A stretch of DNA of 29,728 nt, taken from positions 1 through 29,728 of the forward strand of contig JAZTZL010000046.1 in the NCBI GenBank assembly GCA_045637425.1, read 5' to 3'. Source of the stretch: CAJGBR01 sp045637425 (GTDB taxonomy: Bacteria; Bacteroidota; Bacteroidia; Bacteroidales; Rikenellaceae). Numbering within the stretch: position 1 is the first letter of the stretch; the number at the start of each line of letters is the position of its first letter. Below, in pieces: positions 6,986 through 14,630 of the stretch. The notes beneath the pieces were generated by a model that saw only the letters and a list, made by a program, of their open reading frames with translations, searched no databases and was not told the DNA's origin. A program made the position numbers and the translations under genes.

Positions 6986-8119
6986 ATGAAACGAATTTGC
7001 TGCGTTTTCGGATTCGCTCCGGAATATCGAAGAGGGATATACGAACTGATGGACAAAGACACCGAAATGGAATTTGATTTCTATTTAGGCAACACGTCTT
7101 ACGGCGGAATTAAACTAATGAATGTCAGTAAGATGAATCACTTTCGAGGAGCACTGCGAAACCGATATGCCCATAATGGCAAAAAACTTGTCTGGCAGGG
7201 CGGATTTATGAAGATTTTTTCCAAGAAATATGACGCATATATTCTGACGGGGAATCCCGGCATTCGCTCAAATTGGTTTATAACTCTGATAGCCAAACTA
7301 TTGAGAAGACCGGTATTCTTGTGGTCGCACGGCATTTATGGATATGAACAAGGGCTGCAACTGAAAAAGAATATGGCATATTTTAAGTTCGCAGGCAACA
7401 TTATGACCTATGGCGAACACGGACGAAATATGCTGATTCAGAATGGTTTCAAGCCAGAAAAGGTTGATGTGATTTGGAATTCGTTAGATTACGACTCGAT
7501 GGTGCAGTTCCGAGATAAGGAGATTGACCGCACGATTATGAGATATTATTTCGGAAACGACGACCCCGTAATGATTTTTGTAGGCCGACTGACTGAAAAT
7601 AAAAATATTGAGATGCTGGTTCAGGCGCTCGCAGAGCTAAACAACAAAGGTGTGAACTGCAACCTAATGCTCATTGGCGACGGCTCGCTGATGAATAAAC
7701 TGACCGAAATGTGTCGACAGCTCGATGTCGAAGACAGAGTATGGTTTTATGGCGAATGTTATGACAATCAATTTCTCTCTATCGCACTGCGCAACAGTGC
7801 ATTATGCGTCAGCCCGGGAAATGTCGGGCTCACAGCCATTCACGCACTGACATTTGGAGTTCCGGTTATAACTCACAATCGTGCAGAGCTGCAAATGCCA
7901 GAGTTCGAAGCAGTTATCCCGAAACAAACCGGAGATTTCTTTGAATACGGAAATCTGAATGACTTGGTGGAAAGATGTAGCGTGTGGCTGCAAAAGATGC
8001 GCACAAAAGAGATTGCTGAGGAGATTAACAAAGAGTGTATGTCAGTGATTGACAATAGATTCAATCCCCACAACCAACTGAAATTGATTAAGGAATCACT
8101 TAGAAAAATACTCGGTTAG
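6986..8119 (+). CDS. GT4-like glycosyltransferase, group 1
   Basis: 377 residues, GT-B fold by pattern. The N-terminal acceptor domain has WSHGIYGYEQG at residues 113-123. The C-terminal nucleotide-sugar domain starts at about 194 with MIFVGRLTENKNIEMLVQAL, followed by LMLIGDG. The usual EX7E catalytic/donor motif is altered: SPGNVGLTAIHALTFGVPV puts G278 and H286 where the two glutamates normally sit. A subfamily with this pattern seems likely rather than an inactive relic, because the rest is intact. Its ATG follows the preceding stop with no gap. The last 24 nt overlap the 3' end of uvrC on the other strand. Confidence 0.86.
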   Translation: MKRICCVFGFAPEYRRGIYELMDKDTEMEFDFYLGNTSYGGIKLMNVSKMNHFRGALRNRYAHNGKKLVWQGGFMKIFSKKYDAYILTGNPGIRSNWFITLIAKLLRRPVFLWSHGIYGYEQGLQLKKNMAYFKFAGNIMTYGEHGRNMLIQNGFKPEKVDVIWNSLDYDSMVQFRDKEIDRTIMRYYFGNDDPVMIFVGRLTENKNIEMLVQALAELNNKGVNCNLMLIGDGSLMNKLTEMCRQLDVEDRVWFYGECYDNQFLSIALRNSALCVSPGNVGLTAIHALTFGVPVITHNRAELQMPEFEAVIPKQTGDFFEYGNLNDLVERCSVWLQKMRTKEIAEEINKECMSVIDNRFNPHNQLKLIKESLRKILG

Positions 8120-9913
8120 AATTCGTGCGGCGCGGCTGCCTACAACAGCGCACAGCTCGTCGTAGCTCGCCTTTCGAACATTTGCCACAGAACGAAAATG
8201 TTTCAGCAACTTTGTGACAGTCTGCTCACCAATACCCTTAATGTCAAGCAGTTCGCTCTGAATAAAACCTCGCGAACGCTGATTGCGGTGGAACGTAATG
8301 CCAAATCGGTGAGCCTCGTCACGAATATGCATCAGCACTCGCAGCGTCTCGGAATTTTTATCGAGATAGTACGGCGTAGAATCGTTCGGAAAAAAGACCT
8401 CCTCCAAACGTTTTGCCAAACCAATCAAAGCCACCTTGCCCGTCAAACCCAACTGCTCAAACACCTCGTAAGCCTTAGACAGTTGCCCCTTACCACCGTC
8501 AACTACAACAAGTTGAGGCAATTCGGCACCCTCCTCTATCAAACGAGAATATCGTCGTGTGATTATCTCCTTCATCGTAGCAAAGTCATCAGCTCCGACT
8601 ACGGTCTTGACATTGAAATGACGATACTGCGAACGCGCAGGTCGTCCATCTCGAAAGACTACGCACGCTGCAACAGGATAGCTACCCTGAATATTCGAGT
8701 TGTCAAAGCACTCAATATGACGCGGTTGCTCAGCAAGATACAGGTCTTTTTTCATTTGCTCCATCAGGCGCTCGACCTTCAGTTCAGGATTTTTCTTATC
8801 CTGATAAACCAGCTGCTCGGTGCGATATGTTCGGCAATTTTTCTCGGCCAACTCCAGCAAACGCAACTTGTCGCCACGCTTGGGGACTACGAATTTGATA
8901 TTCTCGAACAACTCCTCATCTGACGGAACAAATGGTACCACAACCTCACGACTCAGAGGTTCGTTCATTTCGGTCGAGATACGAGAAATCGCAAATGACA
9001 GCACATCGTCCAACTGCTCGTCCAGACCGAGTTTCATCTCAAATGTCATCGAACTGACTACATTCCCCAGCCTGATTTTCATATAGTTGCAATAAACAAC
9101 CATTTCATCTTTAAGTAGATAGAATACATCACACGTACCAACCGTAGGATTAACCACAGTTGATTTGCTTTGAAAATTCTCTAATTGTTCGATTTGCTCC
9201 TTGATTCTCTGCGCAGTTTCAAACCTCAACTGCTCGGCAGCCAACATCATATCCGCCCGCAACGAATCGGTCACTGCCTTGAAATTACCCCTCAGGATAT
9301 TCTCTACGGCTGAAATCGACTCGGCATACTTCTCTCGAGAGATATGCCCCGCACACGGAGCACTGCACAAACCGAGATGATATTTCAGACAGACTCCAAA
9401 CTTACCTTGCGCCACAGATTCCTCGGTGAGATGATACCTGCACGGGCGCAACTTGTAGATACTACGCACCGATTCGAGCAACATCTTCTGGATATAGACC
9501 GTTGCATAGGGACCAAAATAGCGAGTGCCATCTTTAACCAATCTTCGTGTGGAGTAAATTCTTGGGAAGGGCTCATTGCTGATTGCTATCCACGGGTAGG
9601 TCTTGTCGTCCTTGAGCATTATGTTGTAGCGCGGTTGCAGCTCCTTAATCATATTGTTCTCGAGCAACAACGCCTCCGCCTCGCTATTTACGACAATATG
9701 GCGGATATCCTCAATCTGACGCACCAGAACTTTGAGCTTGCCCTGCTGCTGATCGATTCGATTGAAATATGACGAAACCCTACGCTTGAGCGACTTCGCC
9801 TTGCCGACATAGATAATCTTTCCGTCGGCATTATAAAATTGATATACGCCCGGCGACTGCGGCAGAAGCGAAACCTTCTCCCTGAGTCGCGTCAGGCGTA
9901 TATCCTCTTTCAT
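8096..9913 (-). CDS. uvrC: UvrC, excinuclease ABC subunit C
   Basis: 605 residues from ATG 9913 (MKEDIRLTRL). An upstream in-frame start at 9979 would run into fabD. UvrC makes both incisions in nucleotide excision repair. Seen in order: GIY-YIG nuclease (SPGVYQFY and IIYVGKAKSLKRR, residues 20-45); four cysteines C158, C175, C183, C187 at the positions of the iron-sulfur ligands reported in E. coli UvrC; UVR helix at about 214-250; RNase H-like nuclease with CFDNSN, GADDFATMKE and VVVDGGKGQL; and a C-terminal helix-hairpin-helix (LLDIKGIGEQTVTKLLKHF). The length is normal. It starts 14 nt after the fabD stop and is probably co-transcribed with fabD. Its 3' end overlaps the convergent glycosyltransferase gene by 24 nt. 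Confidence 0.97.
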   Translation of the reverse strand: MKEDIRLTRLREKVSLLPQSPGVYQFYNADGKIIYVGKAKSLKRRVSSYFNRIDQQQGKLKVLVRQIEDIRHIVVNSEAEALLLENNMIKELQPRYNIMLKDDKTYPWIAISNEPFPRIYSTRRLVKDGTRYFGPYATVYIQKMLLESVRSIYKLRPCRYHLTEESVAQGKFGVCLKYHLGLCSAPCAGHISREKYAESISAVENILRGNFKAVTDSLRADMMLAAEQLRFETAQRIKEQIEQLENFQSKSTVVNPTVGTCDVFYLLKDEMVVYCNYMKIRLGNVVSSMTFEMKLGLDEQLDDVLSFAISRISTEMNEPLSREVVVPFVPSDEELFENIKFVVPKRGDKLRLLELAEKNCRTYRTEQLVYQDKKNPELKVERLMEQMKKDLYLAEQPRHIECFDNSNIQGSYPVAACVVFRDGRPARSQYRHFNVKTVVGADDFATMKEIITRRYSRLIEEGAELPQLVVVDGGKGQLSKAYEVFEQLGLTGKVALIGLAKRLEEVFFPNDSTPYYLDKNSETLRVLMHIRDEAHRFGITFHRNQRSRGFIQSELLDIKGIGEQTVTKLLKHFRSVANVRKASYDELCAVVGSRAARILTEYFSK

Positions 9914-9927
9914 ATCAGTCGTTAAGA

Positions 9928-10785
9928 CTATTTTCTGATTTTTGCAATCAATCCTGTGAGCACATTGCCCGGACCACATTCAACAAATTCTTCTGCACCG
10001 TCAGCCAACATATTTTGTACTGATTGTGTCCAGCGAACTGAAGCAGTGAGTTGTGTAATCAGGTTTTGACGAATTTCATCAGGATCAGTGTGCGGTTTAG
10101 CATCAACGTTTTGATAAACAGGGCAAACCGGAGTTTGAATCGGAGCCTCAGCAATTGCCTTAGCCAACTCTTCACGAGCCGATTCCATCAGCGGAGAGTG
10201 GAATGCACCACCCACATTCAGACGCAATGCGCGTTTTGCACCTGCAGCCTTGAGTTGTTCGCACGCAGCATCTACGGCTTCAACTTCGCCAGAGATAACG
10301 ATTTGTCCCGGGCAGTTGTAGTTTGCAGCAACAACTACACCTTCAACACCTGCGCAGATCTCTTCAACCTTTTCATCTGCCAGACCCAAAATCGCAGCCA
10401 TTGTAGAAGGACGTTCTTCGCAAGCCTTCTGCATAGCCAATGCACGTTTGTGAACCAATCTCAAACCATCTTCGAACGAGAGCGCACCAGCAGCAGTCAA
10501 TGCTGAAAATTCGCCCAACGAGTGGCCTGCAACCATATCTGGTTTGAACTCTTCGCCCAACGCCTTAGCCGAAAGTACCGAGTGGATAAACACAGCCGGT
10601 TGAGTTACGCGAGTCTGTTTCAACTCTTCTTCTGTTCCTTCGAACATTATTCGAACGATATCGAATCCTAAGATACGGTTTGCTTCATCAAAAAGTTCTC
10701 TTGCCTGTGGATTAGTTTCATACAGGTCTTTACCCATTCCAATGAATTGAGCTCCCTGACCGGGAAATACATAAGCCTTTTTCAT
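9928..10785 (-). CDS. fabD: Malonyl-CoA:ACP transacylase
   Basis: 285 residues. Loads malonate from CoA onto acyl carrier protein for fatty acid synthesis. FPGQGAQ is at residues 7-13, the nucleophile is S89 in GHSLGEF, the carboxylate-binding arginine is R114 in HKRALAMQ, and the catalytic histidine is H196 in AFHSPLM. The C-terminal VECGPGNVLTGL is typical. All catalytic residues are present and the length is normal. An exact-consensus promoter lies 25-55 nt upstream. uvrC follows after 14 nt. Confidence 0.97.
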   Translation of the reverse strand: MKKAYVFPGQGAQFIGMGKDLYETNPQARELFDEANRILGFDIVRIMFEGTEEELKQTRVTQPAVFIHSVLSAKALGEEFKPDMVAGHSLGEFSALTAAGALSFEDGLRLVHKRALAMQKACEERPSTMAAILGLADEKVEEICAGVEGVVVAANYNCPGQIVISGEVEAVDAACEQLKAAGAKRALRLNVGGAFHSPLMESAREELAKAIAEAPIQTPVCPVYQNVDAKPHTDPDEIRQNLITQLTASVRWTQSVQNMLADGAEEFVECGPGNVLTGLIAKIRK

Positions 10786-10809
10786 CTTGATAAATGTTTT
10801 TTAACACCG

Positions 10810-10840
10810 CAAAATTAGACAATTTTTAGGCTTTTGCAAA
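10810..10840 (-). promoter_or_regulatory. Promoter of fabD-uvrC
   Basis: On the reverse strand TTTG (10837-10840) is followed after 19 nt by TAATTTTG (10810-10817), an exact consensus match. The -7 box ends 24 nt before the fabD start. Confidence 0.8.
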
Positions 10841-10871
10841 TCCTTCGACACTAATAATTCCAAATTGGCGA

Positions 10872-11135
10872 CTAAACCTCAACCACAAGACAACCTTCGA
10901 CGATACGAAAATCTACGTCCAGTTCGTGTTCGGGCGTGTTCATATAGAGATTTCCGTCTGTCGGGTCATACGAAAAAGTTGCAAAATATACATCACCTTT
11001 TTCTCCGCGATCGCCCTTTTCGCCACGTTCACCACGTTCGCCCTTATCTCCTTTGATTGCATTTTGAAAATAGACATTCGCTGCGAGCGACTCAAACTCG
11101 GGATTCGTCGGCGAGACAATAATTTCTACATTCAT
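10872..11135 (-). CDS. Small collagen-like protein
   Basis: 87 residues. The N-terminal 28 residues (NVEIIVSPTNPEFESLAAN) are followed by seven Gly-X-Y triplets at residues 29-49 (GDK GER GER GEK GDR GEK GDV), then a 38-residue acidic tail (YDPTDGNLYMNTPEHELDV) reminiscent of phage fibre sequences. Charged collagen triplets of this kind are common in phage tail fibres and surface appendages, where they trimerise. There is no signal peptide. It lies 11 nt after the BppU-like gene on the same strand, so the two should be co-expressed. I see no terminator before the fabD promoter. The triplets are plain; the function is unknown. Confidence 0.72.
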   Translation of the reverse strand: MNVEIIVSPTNPEFESLAANVYFQNAIKGDKGERGERGEKGDRGEKGDVYFATFSYDPTDGNLYMNTPEHELDVDFRIVEGCLVVEV

Positions 11136-11146
11136 AACCTTATAAT

Positions 11147-11485
11147 CTATTGTATTTTACCTATTTTTGCCGGCATAAAAGTTACTGATTCGCATCGTGC
11201 AATTTGACACGATTCATTCTCGTTCAGCTTGAGTTCAATCGAGTAATCACCCTCCAGCAGGGCCGTTTGCGGACTGCTCAATCTCAACAAAAAATACCCG
11301 CCGCCAATGTCATTCAGCAGCAGATAGCCATCTCTTTGTCGAGTCGAAGCCCTGACTCCGGGCACTATCTCTCCGCGACGAGTCAGAAACAGTGTCAGAC
11401 ATCTATCTCCCAGCGCAAATGATTCGCCATTATCATCTGTTATTTTGAGAGTTATATCGCAACTCTCACCTTGATACATCTTCAT
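11147..11485 (-). CDS. BppU-like small phage-type protein
   Basis: 112 residues from ATG 11485 (MKMYQGESCDITLKITDDNG). A frame extension to 11539 overlaps a possible promoter and looks non-coding. The pattern is short beta strands: GES.DITLKI at the start, SFALGDRCLTLFLTRRG, then GGGYFLLRLSSPQTALLEGDYSIELKL. It resembles the N-terminal domain of phage baseplate upper protein BppU and of small Bacteroidota proteins found before collagen-like or fibre genes. The match is by eye only. A TATTTTTG box lies at 11516-11523 on the reverse strand without a good -33. No other phage genes are present, so this pair is an orphan module or relic. Confidence 0.6.
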   Translation of the reverse strand: MKMYQGESCDITLKITDDNGESFALGDRCLTLFLTRRGEIVPGVRASTRQRDGYLLLNDIGGGYFLLRLSSPQTALLEGDYSIELKLNENESCQIARCESVTFMPAKIGKIQ

Positions 11486-11598
11486 AATCTTATTCTTTTT
11501 TGCATTTAAGTTCCACAAAAATATCCTCCCCTCAAACATTCCGCTTATCCTGTTTCTGAATCAAAAAAAACAGAATGCAAAAAAGGTTTCCCTAAAAG

Positions 11599-11629
11599 TT
11601 GGTAATCATAAAGGGTTTTCGTAAATTTG
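11599..11629 (+). promoter_or_regulatory. Promoter of murA
   Basis: TAAATTTG at 11622-11629 fits TAnnTTTG, with a weak TTGG at 11599-11602, 19 nt upstream. The -7 box overlaps the TTG at 11627 that a longer frame could use as a start, so translation should begin at the downstream ATG 11654. Confidence 0.65.
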
Positions 11630-11653
11630 TGCTACCTAAAAACAGAACAGATT

Positions 11654-12961
11654 ATGTCTAAATTTGAAGTACACGGGGGCACTCCTCTTAAGGGCGAGAT
11701 TACACCTCAAGGAGCAAAAAATGAAGCATTACAGATAATTTGCGCCACTCTGCTGACTGCAGAACGTGTGGTAGTTAGAAATATTCCAGACATTGCAGAC
11801 ATTCGCCAACTGATTGAACTGATGAGAAATCTCGGCGTAAAAGTCGAACAACTAAATCGTTCGGACTTCGCTTTTACGGCCAAAGATATAAACTTGGAAT
11901 ACCTTAAAAGCGAACAGTTCAAAACCGATGCAGCACGTTTGCGCGGCTCGGTAATGATGGTGGGTCCGCTGACAGCACGATTCGGAGAGGCTTACATTCC
12001 AAAACCCGGCGGAGATAAAATCGGACGTCGCAGATTGGATACCCACTTTATCGGACTGCAAAAACTCGGAGCCAAATTCAACTACGACCCAAACAACGGT
12101 TTTTACTCAATCGAGGCTAAAAACCTGAAAGGCTGTTATATGCTGCTCGACGAGGCATCGGTTACGGGTACTGCGAACATCTTGATGGCATCGGTGCTGG
12201 CCGAGGGCACAACAACAATCTACAACGCTGCCTGCGAACCTTACATTCAGCAACTCTGCAAACTGCTCAACTCGATGGGAGCAAAGATTTCGGGCATCGC
12301 CTCGAACCTGCTCACAATCGAGGGCGTAAAAGAACTGCACGGAGCCGAACACCGTATGCTGCCCGATATGATTGAGGTGGGTAGTTTCATCGGTCTGGCA
12401 GCAATGACTCGTTCGGAAATAACCATCAAAAACACAGGCTACGACGACTTGGGTATCATTCCCGACCAATTCCGCAGAATGGGTATCACAATCGAACGCA
12501 GAGGTGATGATATCTACATTCCGCGTCACGACCACTACCAAATCGAGAGTTTCATCGACGGCTCGATTATGACCATTGCCGATGCGCCGTGGCCGGGACT
12601 CACGCCCGACCTGTTATCGGTATTCTTGGTGGTTGCGACTCAGGCAAAAGGTTCAGTGCTGATTCATCAAAAAATGTTCGAGAGCCGACTCTTCTTCGTA
12701 GATAAACTCATCGATATGGGAGCCCAGATTATCCTGTGCGACCCACACCGAGCTACGGTCATAGGCCACGACCACGCGATAAACCTGCGAGCTACGACAA
12801 TGTCCTCTCCGGATATTCGCGCCGGCGTTGCGCTGCTGATTGCCGCCCTCTCGGCAGACGGTCGAAGCATAATACAAAACGTGGAACAGATAGACCGCGG
12901 TTACGAAAACATCGACCAGCGTCTCAATGCCCTCGGAGCCAACATTATCCGAATAGATTAA
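11654..12961 (+). CDS. murA: UDP-N-acetylglucosamine 1-carboxyvinyltransferase (Cys-to-Asp type)
   Basis: 435 residues from ATG 11654 (MSKFEVHGGTPLKG). Transfers enolpyruvate from PEP to UDP-GlcNAc, the first committed step of peptidoglycan synthesis, in the cytoplasm. The catalytic lysine is K22 in GAKNEAL. The active-site loop reads PKPGGDKIGRRRLD, so the position of the usual loop cysteine (C115 in E. coli) is Asp121, encoded by GAT at 12014-12016. The late general-base region APWPGLTPDLLSVF is present. The Asp variant is catalytically competent but is not alkylated by fosfomycin, as known for mycobacteria and Chlamydia. It has its own promoter and terminator and is therefore monocistronic. 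Confidence 0.96.
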   Translation: MSKFEVHGGTPLKGEITPQGAKNEALQIICATLLTAERVVVRNIPDIADIRQLIELMRNLGVKVEQLNRSDFAFTAKDINLEYLKSEQFKTDAARLRGSVMMVGPLTARFGEAYIPKPGGDKIGRRRLDTHFIGLQKLGAKFNYDPNNGFYSIEAKNLKGCYMLLDEASVTGTANILMASVLAEGTTTIYNAACEPYIQQLCKLLNSMGAKISGIASNLLTIEGVKELHGAEHRMLPDMIEVGSFIGLAAMTRSEITIKNTGYDDLGIIPDQFRRMGITIERRGDDIYIPRHDHYQIESFIDGSIMTIADAPWPGLTPDLLSVFLVVATQAKGSVLIHQKMFESRLFFVDKLIDMGAQIILCDPHRATVIGHDHAINLRATTMSSPDIRAGVALLIAALSADGRSIIQNVEQIDRGYENIDQRLNALGANIIRID

Positions 12962-12980
12962 CCAACCCAAAATAACTATC

Positions 12981-13023
12981 AAATGCCCGAATAACACTAC
13001 AAATTTTTCGGGCATTTTTTATT
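12981..13023. terminator. Terminator after murA
   Basis: Perfect 11-bp inverted repeat AAATGCCCGAA (12981-12991) with TTCGGGCATTT (13007-13017), followed by a T-run. The arms are A/T-ended on both sides, so it could work in either direction, but only murA runs into it. Confidence 0.92.
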
Positions 13024-13045
13024 TTTTAAAAAATAGGCCTAAGTC

Positions 13046-13077
13046 GTTGCGTGGCAAAAAAAAAATCACGAACTTTG
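13046..13077 (+). promoter_or_regulatory. Probable promoter of the DUF1573-GT4-glnS unit
   Basis: GAACTTTG at 13070-13077 has one mismatch to TAnnTTTG. A weak GTTG lies at 13046-13049, 20 nt upstream. It ends 32 nt before the ATG at 13110. A longer frame beginning at TTG 13047 would start inside this promoter. Confidence 0.45.
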
Positions 13078-13109
13078 AAGCGTATTTTGTTATACTATTT
13101 TCCGAATTT

Positions 13110-13496
13110 ATGAAGATAGGAATTTGGGCTGCGATAATTGCCGGTGTTGCGATGATTAGCGCAACAACATCTGACAAGGCTCCAGGACTGAAACTCTCGA
13201 GCAAAATTGTCGATCTGGGTAAGGTCGAATATGCACAACAAGTGCAGGCCCAAATCGTCTGCACCAATACGGGACAGGCTCCGCTGATGTTGATTGATGT
13301 CAGTACAGAGTGCAACTGCGTCAGTTTCAAGTGGAACAAAAAACCTATCAAGGCAGGAGAACAAGATACGATTATGATATATTTCAAATCGAAACAACCC
13401 GGCGTTTTTTACAAAATGGTAAACATTAAGACTAATGCCGAAAAGGAAAGTTTTTCGATAAAGGGCGAAGTATTGAGTAAGGGCAAAAAACAATAA
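13110..13496 (+). CDS. DUF1573 family exported protein
   Basis: 128 residues from ATG 13110 (MKIGIWAAIIAGVAMISA), which gives a clean hydrophobic export signal. The mature part is one immunoglobulin-like DUF1573 domain: LKLSSKIVDLGKVEYAQQV, then IVCTNTGQAPLMLIDVSTEC, CVSFKW and DTIMIYFKSKQPG. The ECNC motif and the strand order are diagnostic for this family, which is abundant in Bacteroidota and located in the periplasm or at the surface; no molecular role is established. The stop is 6 nt before the GT4 gene, so it is co-transcribed with GT4 and glnS. Confidence 0.85.
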   Translation: MKIGIWAAIIAGVAMISATTSDKAPGLKLSSKIVDLGKVEYAQQVQAQIVCTNTGQAPLMLIDVSTECNCVSFKWNKKPIKAGEQDTIMIYFKSKQPGVFYKMVNIKTNAEKESFSIKGEVLSKGKKQ

Positions 13497-13502
13497 GATG
13501 CT

Positions 13503-14624
13503 ATGAGAGTTGGATTTGATGCAAAACGAGCATTCTTTAACAATAGTGGACTTGGGAATTACAGCCGCAGTACCATCGAGTTGTTGGCAAAGGAGAAGGC
13601 CGAACACAGCTACGTACTGTTCACTCCCAACCACGAAAACAGAAGCGGTTTTGAAGTTCCCCAGTCGGTGAAGGTTGTCTACCCACGCCGAATCATAAAG
13701 GCCTTTGAAAAGTGGTGGCGATATATGAGAATGGTGAGGACTCTGAGAGAAAACAAAATCGAGCTGTATCACGGACTGAGCAACGAACTGCCCTATGACA
13801 TCAGACGCAGCGGTGCAAAGTCGATAGTCACAATGCACGATATTATCTTCGTCCGCTATCCGAAACTCTACAAGCCGTGGGACAGATGGATATATTCGAA
13901 AAAATACCGCCGCAGTTGTGCCCTGGCCGACCGAATCATCGCAATCAGCCAGCAGACAAAAAACGATTTGGTTCGGTTTTGGAATATATCGCCCGAGAAG
14001 ATTGACGTAGTGTATCAGGGTTGCAATCCGATATTTTACGAAAAAATCAGCGAGGAGGGGAAACGATTCGTGCGAAAGAAATACAACCTGCCCGAACGTT
14101 TCATATTGAGCGTGGGTACGGTCGAGGAGCGAAAGAACGTGATGCTCGTAGTAAAAGCGATGGCACAGCGGGGAATAAGAATTCCGCTGGTGGTCTGTGG
14201 CAAGTGGACTCCATATAAGGAGCAGATCAACGATTACGCCGAGGCTAACGGCATTGACCATTTGCTGCACTTTTACAACAACATCAACTCGAAGGATTTG
14301 CCTGCGATATACCAGATGAGTGAGTGTTTGGTCTATCCCTCAATATTCGAAGGATTCGGCATTCCGATTATCGAGGCTATGAACTCGGGGGTGCCTGTGA
14401 TAACTTCGCAAGGGGGCGTATTCCCCGAGACCGGCGGCGATGCTTGCATATACATCAATCCGCTGAACGTAGACCAAATGGCCGATGCGCTGACTAAAGT
14501 TCTGACCGATGACAAATTCAGAAATGACTTGATTGAGCGCGGATACCAACACGTCGAAAATTTTAAAGAAGAGAAAATCGCTGAAAATATAATCGAAGTT
14601 TATAAAAAAACATTAAGACAATAG
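13503..14624 (+). CDS. GT4-family glycosyltransferase (group 1)
   Basis: 373 residues. The N-terminal domain starts MRVGFDAKRAFFNNSGLGNY with the glycine-rich loop of mannosyltransferase-like GT4 enzymes, then IVTMHDIIFVRYP and RIIAISQQTKNDL. The C-terminal domain has ILSVGTVEERKN (201-212), LVVCGKW and the intact EX7E motif E283-E291 in IFEGFGIPIIEAM. It probably transfers mannose or a related sugar to a lipid- or glycan-linked acceptor; the substrate is not readable from sequence. It sits between the DUF1573 gene (6 nt) and glnS (6 nt). The linkage with glnS looks like operon packing rather than shared function. Confidence 0.9.
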   Translation: MRVGFDAKRAFFNNSGLGNYSRSTIELLAKEKAEHSYVLFTPNHENRSGFEVPQSVKVVYPRRIIKAFEKWWRYMRMVRTLRENKIELYHGLSNELPYDIRRSGAKSIVTMHDIIFVRYPKLYKPWDRWIYSKKYRRSCALADRIIAISQQTKNDLVRFWNISPEKIDVVYQGCNPIFYEKISEEGKRFVRKKYNLPERFILSVGTVEERKNVMLVVKAMAQRGIRIPLVVCGKWTPYKEQINDYAEANGIDHLLHFYNNINSKDLPAIYQMSECLVYPSIFEGFGIPIIEAMNSGVPVITSQGGVFPETGGDACIYINPLNVDQMADALTKVLTDDKFRNDLIERGYQHVENFKEEKIAENIIEVYKKTLRQ

Positions 14625-14630
14625 ATAACA

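Noticed and set aside
8198..8923. 241-residue forward open frame
   Set aside because: Antisense shadow of uvrC, rich in Leu/Thr/Gln without domain pattern. The reverse-strand frame encodes the UvrC nuclease motifs.
10989..11051. The GGX-rich repeat in the collagen-like gene as a CRISPR or satellite array
   Set aside because: The periodicity is 9 nt and codes for Gly-X-Y triplets. There are no spacers or palindromic repeats.
11486..11539. N-terminal extension of the BppU-like protein (MFEGRIFLWNLNAKKNKI)
   Set aside because: It overlaps a promoter-like TATTTTTG, and the family-like pattern starts at MKMYQGES.
13095..14270. 391-residue open frame on the reverse strand
   Set aside because: It lies antisense to the DUF1573 and GT4 genes, begins with no promoter, and shows no recognisable motif. 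The forward genes have full family signatures.
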